A DNA stretch of 64,000 bases from Viola odorata (Eukaryota > Streptophyta > Magnoliopsida > Malpighiales > Violaceae): NCBI GenBank assembly GCA_963691705.1, contig OY829542.1, positions 18,710,579-18,774,578 on the forward strand, in the 5' to 3' direction. Numbering within the stretch: the first letter of the stretch is position 1; each line of letters starts with the position of its first letter. The notes under the pieces were generated by a model, which saw only the letters and a list, made by a program, of their open reading frames with translations, did not search any database and was not told the DNA's origin. Shown here piece after piece: positions 18,063-29,303 of this stretch. The translations under genes and the position numbers were made by a program.

Positions 18063-18572
18063 ATCTGATCCGAAATACTTAAAACGTTTTCAAAAACTTG
18101 TTTGACACAAAACCTTTGACCCTTAAATTCTGAGGTATTTGAACACACATCAAGTGTTAAACTTAAATCATACTTACATATAAATGATCCTAAATAACAC
18201 TTGATCTTGAGCTTGCGAGATTCTTGAATTCGTTGCTTCCATTTAATGTTCGTCGCAAACTACACACATTCACACTTAAAATCCAATTAGCTATCTAATT
18301 AATTTACGAGTCTTGACATCATCAAAATAGGTTCGAATACCCTTTGGGCTAACAGTTTCCACCCAAAGAAGAGTTGAAGTAGCGTCATTCCTTCTTTATC
18401 TTGGCATCTTAGACTTCTATTCGGAGAGGAAGAGTGATTAGATATAATTAAGAGTTTAATTAGGATTTATCTTATTTTTATTTTCTTTTAGGAGATATTA
18501 TTGTCAGAGGAGACTATATATAATCTCCCTGGGTTATTTAAGAAAGGGACTTCGTCTAGAACTTGGTCCCCT

Positions 18573-20201
18573 TGATCGTCACTCAAATGTAATAATATTT
18601 TCTGTTGCCTAAATGCACAAATAAAATGTGTAAAGGGCAAGACAGGGTCGAACCACAGAGACTGAAGGAATAAAAATGCGATTTTAAATGTATGACAGAG
18701 AGTAGGTGCATCAAAACACAATAGTAACACTTGGGGGGGGGGGGGTTGTTGATTAATATAATTAATCAACGCAAATGTGGTAGCTAACAAAATAAATAAT
18801 TAAAGCAGATATCAAGGGCACGAAAGTAAAACACAATCAGAGGCAAGACACTAAAGTAATAGCAAGGGCAGGATAACAAAAAGAGACAAAGAATACAAAT
18901 ATAAATTTGGATAAGATAGGACAGGATCTTAGCAAGGGGTATTCTCGGGTTGCTTTTAGGGTTAGTTATCATCGGCTCAAGGATATTCCATCCTTATACC
19001 ATAGACATGCTATAGGGGCCAAGTTTCCACTTAAACCCCCTGCTTACCTTCGTAGATAGAAGCTATCCCCCGTTTCCACATATAAGATAGCCTTGACGTT
19101 TCGCCGTCCTCCCAGACACAAATGCGGGGAGGCAATACTCAAAACGCCCATGAAGCAGAGGTAAGACATATTTAGGGCACGATACCCCTTAGTTTGTCAA
19201 GCTCATGGCAGCGCCCTAATCGGTCGCTTGCCCTAGATTGGTGAAATCACACTGTAGCAACTTCTCCGCTCTAGGTGTCTACTTCTCCTAATGGCCTCAC
19301 GTCAGTTATTACCATTAAGATGACGACAATCATAAAGAAACACTAGTAGTTGATCAAGCTCCTAACAATTCCAAGTGAAAATAGCAAGATAGTGGCAAAC
19401 AAACGAATATGACAATAAAGATGTATTAAGCACTATTAGGCCTCTTAACTAATCCTTACAACCCTTGAAATACCCTTTGCTAAGATAAAGAAGTTTAGCT
19501 ACTCATAAATAGATATGAACAGTAGATATAAATAACAATTAGTATAAATAAATTAAAGGATGATAAAGGAAAGTGTTTAGAATAAACCGATAGAGGATTC
19601 AATGAACCAAAGGAGAAAAGCTTGCTCCTTTTACAAACTGGCGACGCCCTCTAAAATATGAAGAACACAAATCCCTAAAATTAAGGTAAAAGGTAAAAAA
19701 ATGATGTCCCAATGTCAGCCTCCTTTACAAAAACCCTAAAACTAAGCTTAAATACCCTAACAACCCACTAGGGGATAAAAATAACTAAGGGGAGAGTGAC
19801 AATTCTGGAAAAGGACAGCACGTGGGAAGGGGAGCGTGCCCCACAAGGAGGGATATTCTGGAATCTCTGGGAGTGCCTGACACCTTCTAGAAACACATGG
19901 AATCCCAAGCTAATCTTCAGAGATTCCTCTCTTTGGCTTTCGATTAGGAACGGATGCAGAGGTATCGCGGGCAAGAGGCTGCTCACTGGTCTGGTTAGCA
20001 TCGAGGGCACGACGACACTCTGATCTTCTAGGCCTAGAAGCTTGAAATCCCAAGAATTCCTTCAAAAATGCATGTTTTCGCTCATTTCCTACTTTTGGCA
20101 CTAATCTGCAATAAAGATGAAAACAGAGGTAATTTAGTAGAATCATGCCTAAGAAAAGGCTAAGATAGAGGAGAAAATCATACCCAAAAAACACACTATC
20201 A
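18573..20201 (-). repeat. element A 3' LTR (1,629 bp)
   Basis: Plus-strand edges are TGATCGTCAC (18573) and CACTATCA (20201). It closely matches 53534-55137. It has a poly-G run at 18733-18745, isolated TTCTRGAA heat-shock-like octamers at 19803, 19856 and 19885, and a CACGTG box near 19819. A probable minus-strand TATA (TATTTAAG) lies near 19750. The purine-rich tract next to its outer edge (minus strand GGGCAGTGGGGATGTT) is the probable PPT. Confidence 0.9.
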
Positions 20202-21103
20202 AACATCCCCACTGCCCAATGCTCGCCCTCGAGCATTAACAAAATTGAAAACCACCTCATGCTATGACATACAGCCTCAACCCCTTAATACACAGAATAG
20301 ACAACTCATTCAACAAGCTGCACCCAACCAAAACACACCCTTCCCTAGACAAGCACCTGCACCAGATTAATAGGATAACAATCCTATCAATCAGACTTTC
20401 CCAGACCAAGCCTATTCACCAGCAGTCCTCACATGGATATGTGTTTACACTCACGCTCGCAACAAAATATGTGTTTAGGCTAATCACTCAAAAATGCAAA
20501 TAACACAACACAAGGCAGAGTTTGCACGTCAATCCGAGTACGTAGTACACATGCGAGGGTAATCAAGCGATCAGAGAGAACTTTGCAAAAAGAAAAAGAA
20601 AAAGAGCAAGAAAAGGTAGGGGAGGGTATGAAGGAAAAGAAAGAAAAGAGGAAAATAAAATAGAAGTAAAAGATGAAGGAAAAATAGAAAAGAGAAAGAA
20701 AAGAAAAGCAAAAGAGGAGAAGACAAATCTGGAGGTGGAGGATTCCTTGGCTAGAAGGAAAGGGAGTCGGTGAGTAACACCCGCTGGAGAGGGCATAAAA
20801 GCGAGGACTAGACGATGGCTTTGGCGTTCTTCTGTGGAGGAGATCTTCGTCTACATCGAGGGCACAAACTGGTTGCCTTTTGTTGCTTTGTTGTGCCTGC
20901 TCTGCTTTTATTTGATTTTTTTTTAGAATAATAGGCAGACACGAATCTTTCTTCCTCGGCCCACTCTTTAAATTCTAGGAGCTGGCAATCTTTGAATACT
21001 TCTTTGAGAGATTGAATTCGAGGGGTTGATACTTGATTTTACTTCCCCACACTTAGGCTTTGTTGTGGTGAGGAAGTAATCTGGCGTTGCTGTCTTGCCC
21101 TCG
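20202..21103 (-). other. element A 3' non-coding region, distal part
   Basis: Non-coding, with purine-rich stretches (20580-20720). It is homologous to the 3' region of element B near 42940-43700 and is interrupted at 21103 by element C. It resumes at 34075. Confidence 0.75.
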
Positions 21104-22109
21104 TGTCGCACCCTCTTTTTGGTTTTATTTGCGCGACGCGGGTTTGGTGACGAGATGTGAGACGAAATCTGACACATCTCACATAATGCAATGAAGTCGC
21201 CACCCTATTTTTATTTCTAGGTTTAGGGAACCTAAAGTCATGGCATAAAAAATAAAAAGCTAAGGCAAAATGGGTCTGAACCCGAGAACAGTAGTTCAGA
21301 GTCGTATTATGGACTCGGGAAGGTGTTAGGCACCCGAGTCACATACTAAAAAAGGTTACCGGATAAAAGAGGTGTTTAAATCATGCTTGGAAAATAAAAA
21401 GTCCTAAATTATGTGATCATGCCCAATGAATTAATTACATTCTAACAATTCTAAACAGTTCATGCGTATGAGCGGATGTGCGAAAAAAGTGAATAAATAA
21501 AAAAAGTGAGAAATATTTACTTGTTGAAGGGATACGAGTTGATTTCCCCTTTTGATCGAGATTGTTGGTACGCGGAAGGGATACGTTTAAATACTAGACG
21601 ACTTGTATGCGAGCGAAAATGATTAATTTAAACAAGCACGAATAAAATAATTACCATGCATAGCGTATGAAAATAAACAAGCGTGCAAAAAATAAATGGT
21701 ACAAGCATGCAAGCATAGTACATGTGCGAAAATAAATAAACAGTACACGCATAGGAAAAATCAGTATGAAAAATAAATGTGATGGGCTGAAAAATTAGAG
21801 TGGGCCTAGAAATTGGGCCCACCAGCCAAGGGCCAAGCCGAGGGTTGGCAATGGAGCGGGTAAGGCACTATCCATACCCGCACCCGCGCGGAGCGGGTAA
21901 GAGAAGACAAATTGTACTCGCTGATTACCCGCGGATACTCGCAAATTTCATAAAATTTAAATTTTCAAGTAATAGATTGACAATCTTTCAGTTTGTATTA
22001 TACTTTGGATTGGAAAATAGTTGAAAAATTACTTTAGTGAATATGTAAACTTTAATTTATGGTTTGTGTTTGACTAAGGGATTTACTAAGGTTTACAAAT
22101 TTTATGATA

Positions 22110-23006
22110 CAGTTAAACCTCGATAAATGAATGCTCTTGGGACCAGCAAAAAATATTCGTTTAGTGAGTTTATTTACTTATCGATAAATGAATATATTAT
22201 TCATTTATCGATAAATGAATTTTTATTCATTTAGATAGTATTTTTACATTTTTATTTTTTCGTATGATTATTTATTTTACATTTAATGTACAAATACGTA
22301 TATAGACTATGCACATGCATCATGTACTTATAAGATTCTATGTATGGAATACTTAGAGTCTAAATACATGCAACATGTACTAATAATAATATTCTATGTA
22401 TGGAATACTTAGAGACTAAGACAATGTACCTAACCTACCTACAAACTACTATATATATTTTTCTAGAGTCTTGGTTTGGTAAATAATTCATTCTACTATA
22501 TCTTTCTTAATATTAAGTCTGATGGCTTCCGATCACCGGTCAAAACCAACAACAAAATCAACTTTGACCGACCAGATAAGGAGGGCCATATGTGAGCATA
22601 AGAAGGAACAACCAAGTCTTACGCAAAAGGATATGCAAGCATGGGTGAAGGAAAAGTTTGATTTGGATACCAGCCAAACTACAATATCAAATACACTCAA
22701 AAGATCAGCAGTGTATTTGTCGGAGGAGATGAAAAATAGCGATGCTAAGAGGCACAAGTTAGCTAAGTACCCCGATTTAGAGAAAGGTTTATATGAAAGT
22801 TTTATAAGTTATATATATATCTTATGAATTTTAATGATTATTCATTTATATTTACATGGGGTCTTTAAGGATTCAAAAAAAATTATTCGTTAATGCATTT
22901 AGCGAGGTTATTCATTTAGCCCATTTGCCCAAGTCGGGACCGGAGAAAATTATTCATTTGGCGAGGTTATTCGTTTATCGGACATTCATTTATCGAGGTT
23001 TAACTG
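22110..23006 (+). mobile_element. pogo/Emigrant-like (Lemi-type) DNA transposon remnant
   Basis: Terminal inverted repeats CAGTTAAACCTCGATAAATG and its complement are flanked by TA on both sides (22108-22109 and 23007-23008). TA duplication, CAGT..ACC ends and a CENP-B-type N-terminus are pogo traits; Emigrant/Lemi1 is the plant branch. At 897 bp it lacks the DDE catalytic region. Confidence 0.88.
22522..22827 (+). pseudogene. truncated pogo transposase, CENP-B-like N-terminal HTH (101 aa)
   Basis: ATG at 22522 begins MASDHRSKPTTKSTLTDQIR. Residues about 12-65 fit the first CENP-B-type helix-turn-helix of pogo/Tigger transposases, with LTQKDMQAWVKEKFDLDTSQ leading to TISNTLKRS, the recognition-helix region. 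The protein stops after 101 residues in an AT-rich tail. The second HTH and the DDE/D nuclease domain (about 350 more residues in family members) are absent. It could still bind the element's ends and act as a repressor, but it cannot cut DNA. It lies inside the pogo terminal repeats in the expected orientation. Confidence 0.75.
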
Positions 23007-24579
23007 TATGTATATATATTTTGCGGGTATTATTGCAGGTATCTATACTCGCATTATGCGGGTATTGGAGCGGGTAAGCACTATCCATACTCGCACTTTG
23101 CGGGTGCGGGTAAATCTACACCCGCAAGATACCCACAAACTGCGGGTAATACCCACCCGTAATTACGGGTATCCGACGGATATCCATGTCCGCGGGCGGA
23201 AATTGCCAACCCTAGCCAAGCCCTCTCTTTTCTCATGCTGGGCCTGCGCGACCCAGCTTTCCTCATGCTTGGCGCTGCTGTGCGCCAAGCCTTCTTTCCT
23301 TATGTTTGGGCCAGCAATGACGCGACCCATCATCAATTAAATGAGGCCAGCCCTCACTATTCATCATCTCCCTCCCTCATCTACGTCTCTTCTCTAGCAA
23401 CCAAGAACAATGGCAGCGACAGAGCACGACCACTAGTGCAGCACAGCAGTGGCGAGGTGAGGCAGGGCGAGGCACGACAGCGCCACAACGGCAAGGTGAG
23501 GGAATAGAGTAGTTTGGCAGCGGTCAGGCAAGGCAGCGGAGCACGTCCTCGGCGGCGAGAAAACATAAGAAAAAATACAGAAAAATATAAAAATGAATAG
23601 ACAAGTTGAGGATAGAGTTAGTGAACTCTTCATTTGATTCCTCTATCCCCGCCTCAATCAATCGCTCGAGCTTGGTATTTATAGGTGAGTAAGTCGGTTG
23701 ATTGAGGGTGACGTGTCGACGAGCAGTGGTGGGAACGGTTGTATGGCTGAGGATTGTTGGGGGCTTCGAGGCTGCTGGTTGCATAGAGACGACGATCGAG
23801 GGAGAACTTGGCAACCAAGGAAGGAGCAGTGGCGTCTCTGTTCGCAGAAGCCAAAGGTGATGAACTTGGCCCTATGACGTGGAAAATAAGAGGGCCGTTT
23901 GATCTAAGGTGGTGATGAATATTGACCTCTCCCTTTGATTTTCTTGGCCTGAGTCGACGGTATGAGCAATCTCACCCTAAAATGAATAAAAACCCGAACC
24001 GAAAATGCTAGAATGTAGAATAAAATAAACTAAGATAAATAGCATACAGTGAGTGATGAAAAGTTCGCTGAATAATTTGATAAAATTCGCATGTAAGTAA
24101 TAAAAGTTCGAGCGTAAGAAAATGCTAAAATAAAAAATTGAACGAAACGTAACGAGATAGCGTGAGTTAGAAAAATAATAAAAAAAAATAATAAAAAATA
24201 AGTGGCTAATGAGCGAAATTGTTCGACCATTGATTTCGAGAATTTTACCCGGAACTGATATGAGTTCGAGCGGGAAAAGTGATAAAAAACGCGAAAAAGG
24301 TATGAAATAAAATCTAAATGTCATGAAGCGTAAAAATAAACATCAGGTGGATAAAAATAAACGGACGTGTGATTTTAGAAAAATGACGTTTAAAAATATG
24401 AAAAATGTTTTGACGAAAAAAAACTTAAAATCAAAAATCGGGTAGCAACAGTTGCCCCCTCTTTACTGTCTTATCAAAAATCCGGTGTAACCGAGATTTT
24501 TGATGAGCAATAAAGATGCTTGCTCCCGAACCAGCAATGGTTTTGAAAATAATGCAGAATTTAAGTGTAGACTTCCTCG

Positions 24580-24890
24580 ATAATGGGATGAAAAGTAGAT
24601 GTAGAAATGTAAATGACTTGTCCCTGATACTGGGATGAAAAGTAAATTGGCAGAAATGTAAATGACAAACTTCTCTGACAATGAGGAAAAATATAAATGG
24701 TGACTTCCTTGATAGTGGGGTGAAATGCAAATTGCAGAACTGTAAATGACAAACTTCTATGAGGAAAAATGTAGATGATGACTTCCCTGATAATGGGGTG
24801 AAAAGTAAATTTGCGGAAATGTAAATGATTACTTCTCTGATAATGGGGTGAATGCATGATGACTTCCCTGATAATGGGGTGGGTGTATGA
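24580..24890. repeat. irregular tandem repeat, unit about 55-65 bp
   Basis: Recurrent GACTTCCCTGATAATGGGGTG followed by AAAAGTAAAT and GCAGAAATGTAAATGA, about five diverged units. Confidence 0.7.
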
Positions 24891-24905
24891 TGACTTACGC
24901 TGTTG

Positions 24906-25175
24906 CAGAAATGGAAATCAGGTAGGGCGAGGGTAGTACTCACAGTCCATACGCTGGTGCAGAAATGGAAATCAGGTAGGGCGAGGGTAGTACTCGCAGT
25001 CCATACGCTGGTGCAGAAACGACAAATTCAGGTAGGGCGAGGGTAGTACTCGCAGTCCATACGCTGATGCAGAAATGGAAATCAGGTAGGGCGAGGGTAG
25101 TATTCGCAGTCCATACGCTGGTGCAGAAATGGTAAATTCAGGTAGGGCGAGGGTAGTCCTTGCAGTCCATACGTC
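24906..25175. repeat. tandem repeat, 54-56-bp unit, five copies
   Basis: Units begin GCAGAAATGGAAATCAGG and contain TAGGGCGAGGGTAGTACTCG and CAGTCCATACGCTG. Starts are near 24906, 24959, 25013, 25069 and 25123. Confidence 0.9.
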
Positions 25176-25189
25176 GTAGTCCTTTACTG

Positions 25190-25375
25190 ATGATACGGAA
25201 AAGTGAACTTCAGCTCCAGTGAGGGTAGCACTCGTAGTCCGTCACTGTTGATGCAGAAAAGTAAACTCAGCTCCAACGAGGGTAGTACTCGTAGTCTGTC
25301 ACTGTTGATGCAGAAAATGAAACTTCAGCTCCGGCGAGGGTAGCACTCGTAGTCCGTTGCTGTTGATGCAGAAAA
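25190..25375. repeat. tandem repeat, about 57-60-bp unit, three copies
   Basis: Units contain CAGCTCCAGTGAGGGTAGCA then CTCGTAGTCCGTCACTGTTG. They share GAGGGTAGTACTCG with the preceding array, so the two arrays are related. Confidence 0.85.
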
Positions 25376-25524
25376 TTATGATGGTGATGTAGCTTTGCTA
25401 GGGCGTTGTTGGCCCTTGAGACATTGATGTGGAAATTGAAATGGAAACTGCACTCGGACGCTGCTACCCGTTGTAGGTTGGTGCTGAAATCCTTCCGGAT
25501 GCTGCAGCCCGTCGGATGTTGATT

Positions 25525-25900
25525 TCTGAGGACGATCTCTGATAGTGAGGTCGTTGATGGTCTTTGATAGCGAGGAAGATCTCTAATAATGAGGTCGGAT
25601 GTAGTTCTCTGATAGTGAGGACGATCTAAGATAGCGAGGTCGGTGCTAATCTCTGATAGTGAGGGTTCTTCTCTGATAGTGAGGGTTCTTCTCTGATAGT
25701 GAGGACGATCTTCTATGATAGTGAGGTCTTCTTCTCTGATAGTGAGGACGATCTTCTCTGATAGTGAGGCCTTCTCTGATAGTGAGGACGATCTTCTCTG
25801 ATAGTGAGGAGTTCTTCTCTGATAGTGAGGATGATCTTCTCTGATAGTGAGGACGATCTTCTCTGATAGTGAGGTCTTCTTTTCTGATAGTGAGGAGGAT
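25525..25900. repeat. tandem repeat, 21-25-bp unit, about 15 copies
   Basis: Unit approximately CTCTGATAGTGAGGACGATC with variable length. Confidence 0.9.
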
Positions 25901-25904
25901 CTAG

Positions 25905-26400
25905 ATGTGGACGACCACGTCGTCGCACAACACAACTAGATGTGGACGACCACGTCACCACACAACACGACTGGATGTGAGAGACCACATCACTACACAA
26001 CACGACTAGAAGTGAGTGACCACGTCACTACACAACACGACTGGAAGTGAGTGACCACGTCACTACACAACACGATTGGATGTGAGTGACCACGTCACTA
26101 CACAACACGACTGGAAGTGAGTGACCACGTCACTACACAACACGATTGGATGTGAGTGACCACGTCACTACACAATACGACTGCAAAGTGGACGACCACG
26201 TCGTCGCACCAACACGGGTGACCAGGTTATCGTGACGCGACTGAAAAGTGGACGACCAAGTTATCACACAACATAATTGAAAAGTGGGCGACCAAGTCGT
26301 CACACCAACATGGGTGACCAAGTCATCGTACGATTGGATTGATAAGTGGACGACCAAGTCGTCACACTAACGCGGGTAACCAAGTCACCGCACGACAAGA
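25905..26400. repeat. tandem repeat, 35-37-bp unit, about 13 copies
   Basis: Units of GACTGGAAGTGAGTGACCAC and GTCACTACACAACAC. From 26180 they grade into GTGGACGACCAAGTCGTCAC-type units. Confidence 0.9.
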
Positions 26401-26404
26401 CTGA

Positions 26405-26560
26405 AAAGTGGATTTTGAAATTTTGAAAGGTGGGGTTTTGAACCGCCTCACAAAACTTGGAAGGTGGAGTTTTGAAATTTTGAAAGGTGGGGTTTTCAAC
26501 CGCCACACAAATTTTTGAAATGTGGGGTTTTGAACCGCCACACGAAATTTTAAAAGAGGA
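26405..26560. repeat. tandem repeat, about 45-55-bp unit, three copies
   Basis: Recurrent GAAAGGTGGGGTTTTGAACC followed by GCCACACAAATTTT-like sequence. Confidence 0.75.
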
Positions 26561-26820
26561 GTGGTAACGTATCTCCATTTGGATGCTCGGATGGTGGGGG
26601 AGTGTGATCCATCGCATGAAGTTGATTGAGGAGTGGTAACGTGCTCCATTCGGACGTCGATTGGACGGTGGAGGAGTGCGATCCACTGCACAAAGTTGAT
26701 TAGGAGTGGTAACGTACTCCATTCGGTATTTGGACGGTGGGGGAGCGCGATCCACCGCACGAAGTTGATTAGGAGTGGTAACGTACTCCATTCGGTATTT
26801 GGTTGGCGGTTTATTGGCGG
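26552..26820. repeat. tandem repeat, about 68-bp unit, four copies
   Basis: Each unit contains GGAGTGGTAACGTACTCCAT, then a GGACGGTGGGGGAGCGCGAT-like part, then CCACCGCACGAAGTTGATT. Confidence 0.9.
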
Positions 26821-27714
26821 AGATTCCACTGAAGCATATCTGTATCCTGCAAATAGGGAGGAAACAAATACGAAGCAGCAATGGATAGAAAAAGAAAAAG
26901 CAATTGATAAATGGGAAAACAATGAGAACAAATCATATATGATGCATATGAAAGTATTCCCACACTACCCTAAGGTTTCCCCCTAGCTTTTTATCAAGGT
27001 GAAAACAACTTCCTTATCAAGAGAAGGTTAAGCAAATTTATGCATTTCTGGAGAACATGTCATCCAGTTTCTATCATATAAGCATGCTTGATATAGGCCT
27101 AGAAAAGCATCTGCATCTTGCCCAGGAGATAACGACCTCAAGGACAAGACTTTCCCACATCATGTAGACGTAAGCAATCCTCACCAGATATTGGTGTTTG
27201 CGCTCACACTCAGAAACAAGGCTACGTGTTTACACTCATAAAAATACAACAAACATAGCACAAAGTCAGATTTGCAATGTCAATCCGAGTGAATAAACTT
27301 CAAATGAAGATGCAAATGCACGAGCCTTCATATAATCGAAAGGACTTTGTTGGGGAGGAGAAGTGAATATTTTTCTCAATGAACATGGCCTGTTGATCGG
27401 CCACAGCGAGGGCAAAGTGCACAAGTCCTTCAGTCTTTGTTGGGCATGCTTCTTCCCGCGATCACTTTGAGGTTGTAGCGCCTAGATTCTTGGATCCTTA
27501 CTGAAGATGCTTTTCTTCTTGATCTTTTTGAGGACAAGGCGCTCCAATTATTTGATCTTCATTGAGGATGCCCCTTCTTGATTGCTTTGAGGGCACTGTG
27601 CCCAAGTTTTTGGATCTTCACGGGGGTGATTTTTCGATGGAGTTTTTTAAGAGCTGACCCTAGGGCCCCTTTTGCACTTACTTCTGCTTTTGTTTTATTG
27701 TGTTCTTTGAACAC

Positions 27715-27836
27715 TTTTGATTTTTTCTTTTTCCTTTTTCTTCTTTTTTTTTCTCTTTTTCTTTTTTTTTTCTCTTTTTCTTTTTTCTTCTTTTTCCTTT
27801 TCCTTTTTTCTTTTTTTCTTTTTTTCTCTCTTTTTT
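27715..27836. repeat. pyrimidine-only (CT)-rich tract
   Basis: About 120 nt of almost pure T/C on the plus strand, i.e. polypurine in the sense strand of element C. ORFs across it are low-complexity artefacts. Confidence 0.9.
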
Positions 27837-29303
27837 ATTTATTCGAACACAAAACACATCAGCAAGCAAAGCAAGTACAGTTTTTGTGCCGACTTTCCTC
27901 AGTTCTAGTTTAAGGCCGAGACCTTCGTCTCTTATTTTTGTTCGGCCTTCTTCCAGCGCTGGCCATCAACAATCCTTAGAGCTTTCGCATCCCTTCTTGG
28001 GAAAACCGAGTTCGCTGTGCACCCTTCCTCTGGTTAGCCATCTCAGTCAGGCACTGCTCATTGTCTTATTGAAAAAATAAAAAAATTGGAAGAAAGAGCA
28101 AAGTCGAATGTCATTTTACTGCTATCCCATGGCTAATGGTGCAGGTACCCTGGATATTATGCAAATCCAACTAGCACCTAGTTTGGCATTTATGCTCATA
28201 TGGTGTCTCGAAATGCTCACAGGGATGTGTTTATGACTGTTTACGTCTAAGGCATGCTGCAGATATAAGAGCAAGCAGGCGAGATCATGCATGTCATACA
28301 ATTTCAAATGGATGCACAAGTTATCCATAATGCAATAACATGTTGAACATGCTCAATCTGTGGAAGGTTTGAAAAATTCGAGGGTAGTGTGGATTTTATT
28401 CGAAATTTTATGCACAGTTTATAAAGTCAAAACCCAATTTTACAGACAAAACACGGGGGGATGACCACTCATGAAAGTTTATGAATAATTAAAATGTTGC
28501 CCCTAATGTGGGAATAAATGCAGAATGATTGTACAAAAATTTAAAGAGGCAGAGAGGAAAGTGGACTTCTCTGGATGTGTGCAGCAAGCAGTAGCTAACG
28601 ATCCGACAGGTTCAGCAGCGGGGAATTAGTTTGTTGTTTCTTTGCTTAGAAGTTCCAACGCTTCAGCTTTTGTAGCACAAGATTATGGATAAAACAAGTG
28701 AATGCAATCCCATAATCATCCGTGCTTACTGGCTCGCCAATCAGAGGATTGGTCTTCACCGTATGATCGTTGTGTTTGTACGTGGAGAGATCTTGTCTGT
28801 AATGATCAAATTCAAAACATGAAAGATTTGATCATGGTTGATTTTTGAATTTGCAATCAAGAGTCATGTGCATATCGTCATATCACTGAACAAGACTGCA
28901 TTAAGTATGTTGATTTGACTCCAGCGGAAGGAGAACCTTCCTATCTTGTCGTGCCGATGAACTGAAACAAACATAGGAATGATGCACAGAACTCATGGTT
29001 GCGAATTATCGTTCTCTATGCTTTGCCCCCCGGTAAACTGTGTTCAATCATTTCACTTGCTTGCCCCCAAGTCACATGGTATCTAGAATAAAAAGGGGAA
29101 TCAAATTGTAAATTCCAAGGAAAAGATATTCCAAAGTCTTGATTTAACAAAAGTAGGAATACTAAAAATAACACGTGGGTGGCCTCCCACGAAGTGCCCT
29201 GGTTTATAGTCATAGGCTCGACTATGTATAAAATATTATAGTCATTGCTATTGAATGAAGTAGCAGGATGGGTCCGTTGTGAGCTGGGGGGGAGAACAAC
29301 CAT

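Larger units (their letters stand above)
16919..18354. mobile_element. solo LTR (TG..CA, 1,436 bp) with 5-bp TSD GTTTC
   Basis: Begins TGATGATTAGTC, ends GGGCTAACA, and is flanked by GTTTC at 16914-16918 and 18355-18359. It contains a 24-nt poly-G run (16946-16969), diverged repeats of a TTTTCCGGGGCT..CAACCT unit (17110-17330), and a palindrome-rich block. No internal coding region remains, so it arose by LTR-LTR recombination. Its lineage looks Copia-like but is not proven. Confidence 0.75.
16695..18572 (+). mobile_element. element D: first parts of a split Athila-like 5' LTR
   Basis: Starts TGATTGAGC, the same start as the LTR fragment at 57774. It runs in two pieces, 16695-16918 and 18355-18572, separated by the solo LTR at 16919-18354, and is then cut by element A. 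It resumes at 55138 and ends at 56113 with ACAACCATCA, next to a primer-binding site. The rejoined length of about 1.4 kb matches the related solo LTR at 36023-37415. Confidence 0.7.
21840..23214. mobile_element. non-autonomous hAT element in the LTR of element C
   Basis: Terminal inverted repeats AGGGTTGGCAAT (left) and ATTGCCAACCCT (right) are bordered by the 8-bp duplication GCCAAGCC (21832-21839 and 23215-23222). The intact partner LTR at 32834 has a single GCCAAGCC and no insert. Without the pogo element nested inside, it is only about 476 bp, consisting of GCGGGTA-type repeats, and encodes no hAT transposase. Confidence 0.9.
21104..24450 (-). repeat. element C 3' LTR, enlarged by a hAT insertion
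   Basis: Length is 3,347 bp against 1,971 bp for the partner LTR. Removing the hAT element and one copy of its TSD gives about 1,964 bp, so the rest is nearly colinear. Confidence 0.9.
24451..29303 (-). other. element C 3' non-coding region built of tandem arrays
   Basis: No pol genes. From 24560 to 26820 it is a succession of at least seven different tandem repeats, listed separately where clear. From 26820 to 29300 it is non-coding, with a pyrimidine tract at 27715-27836. Long ORFs across the arrays are periodic repeat translations, not genes. Confidence 0.8.

Noticed and set aside
23008..23854. Arg/Ser-rich ORFs in the LTR of element C (also 32852-33606)
   Set aside because: They occur in both LTR copies on opposite strands and in several frames, in GC-rich LTR sequence. 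No protein family is recognised.
24900..25190. CRISPR-like array because of regular 54-56-bp units
   Set aside because: Whole units are repeated without unique spacers, in a plant retrotransposon.
25267..26881. Long minus-strand ORFs (96-222 aa) with periodic peptides such as LTIREDRPHYQRR
   Set aside because: They are translations of the tandem DNA repeats of element C. They run in several frames with the same period and have no start context or family similarity.
27678..27913. Lys/Phe-rich ORFs on both strands
   Set aside because: Low-complexity translation of the pyrimidine tract.
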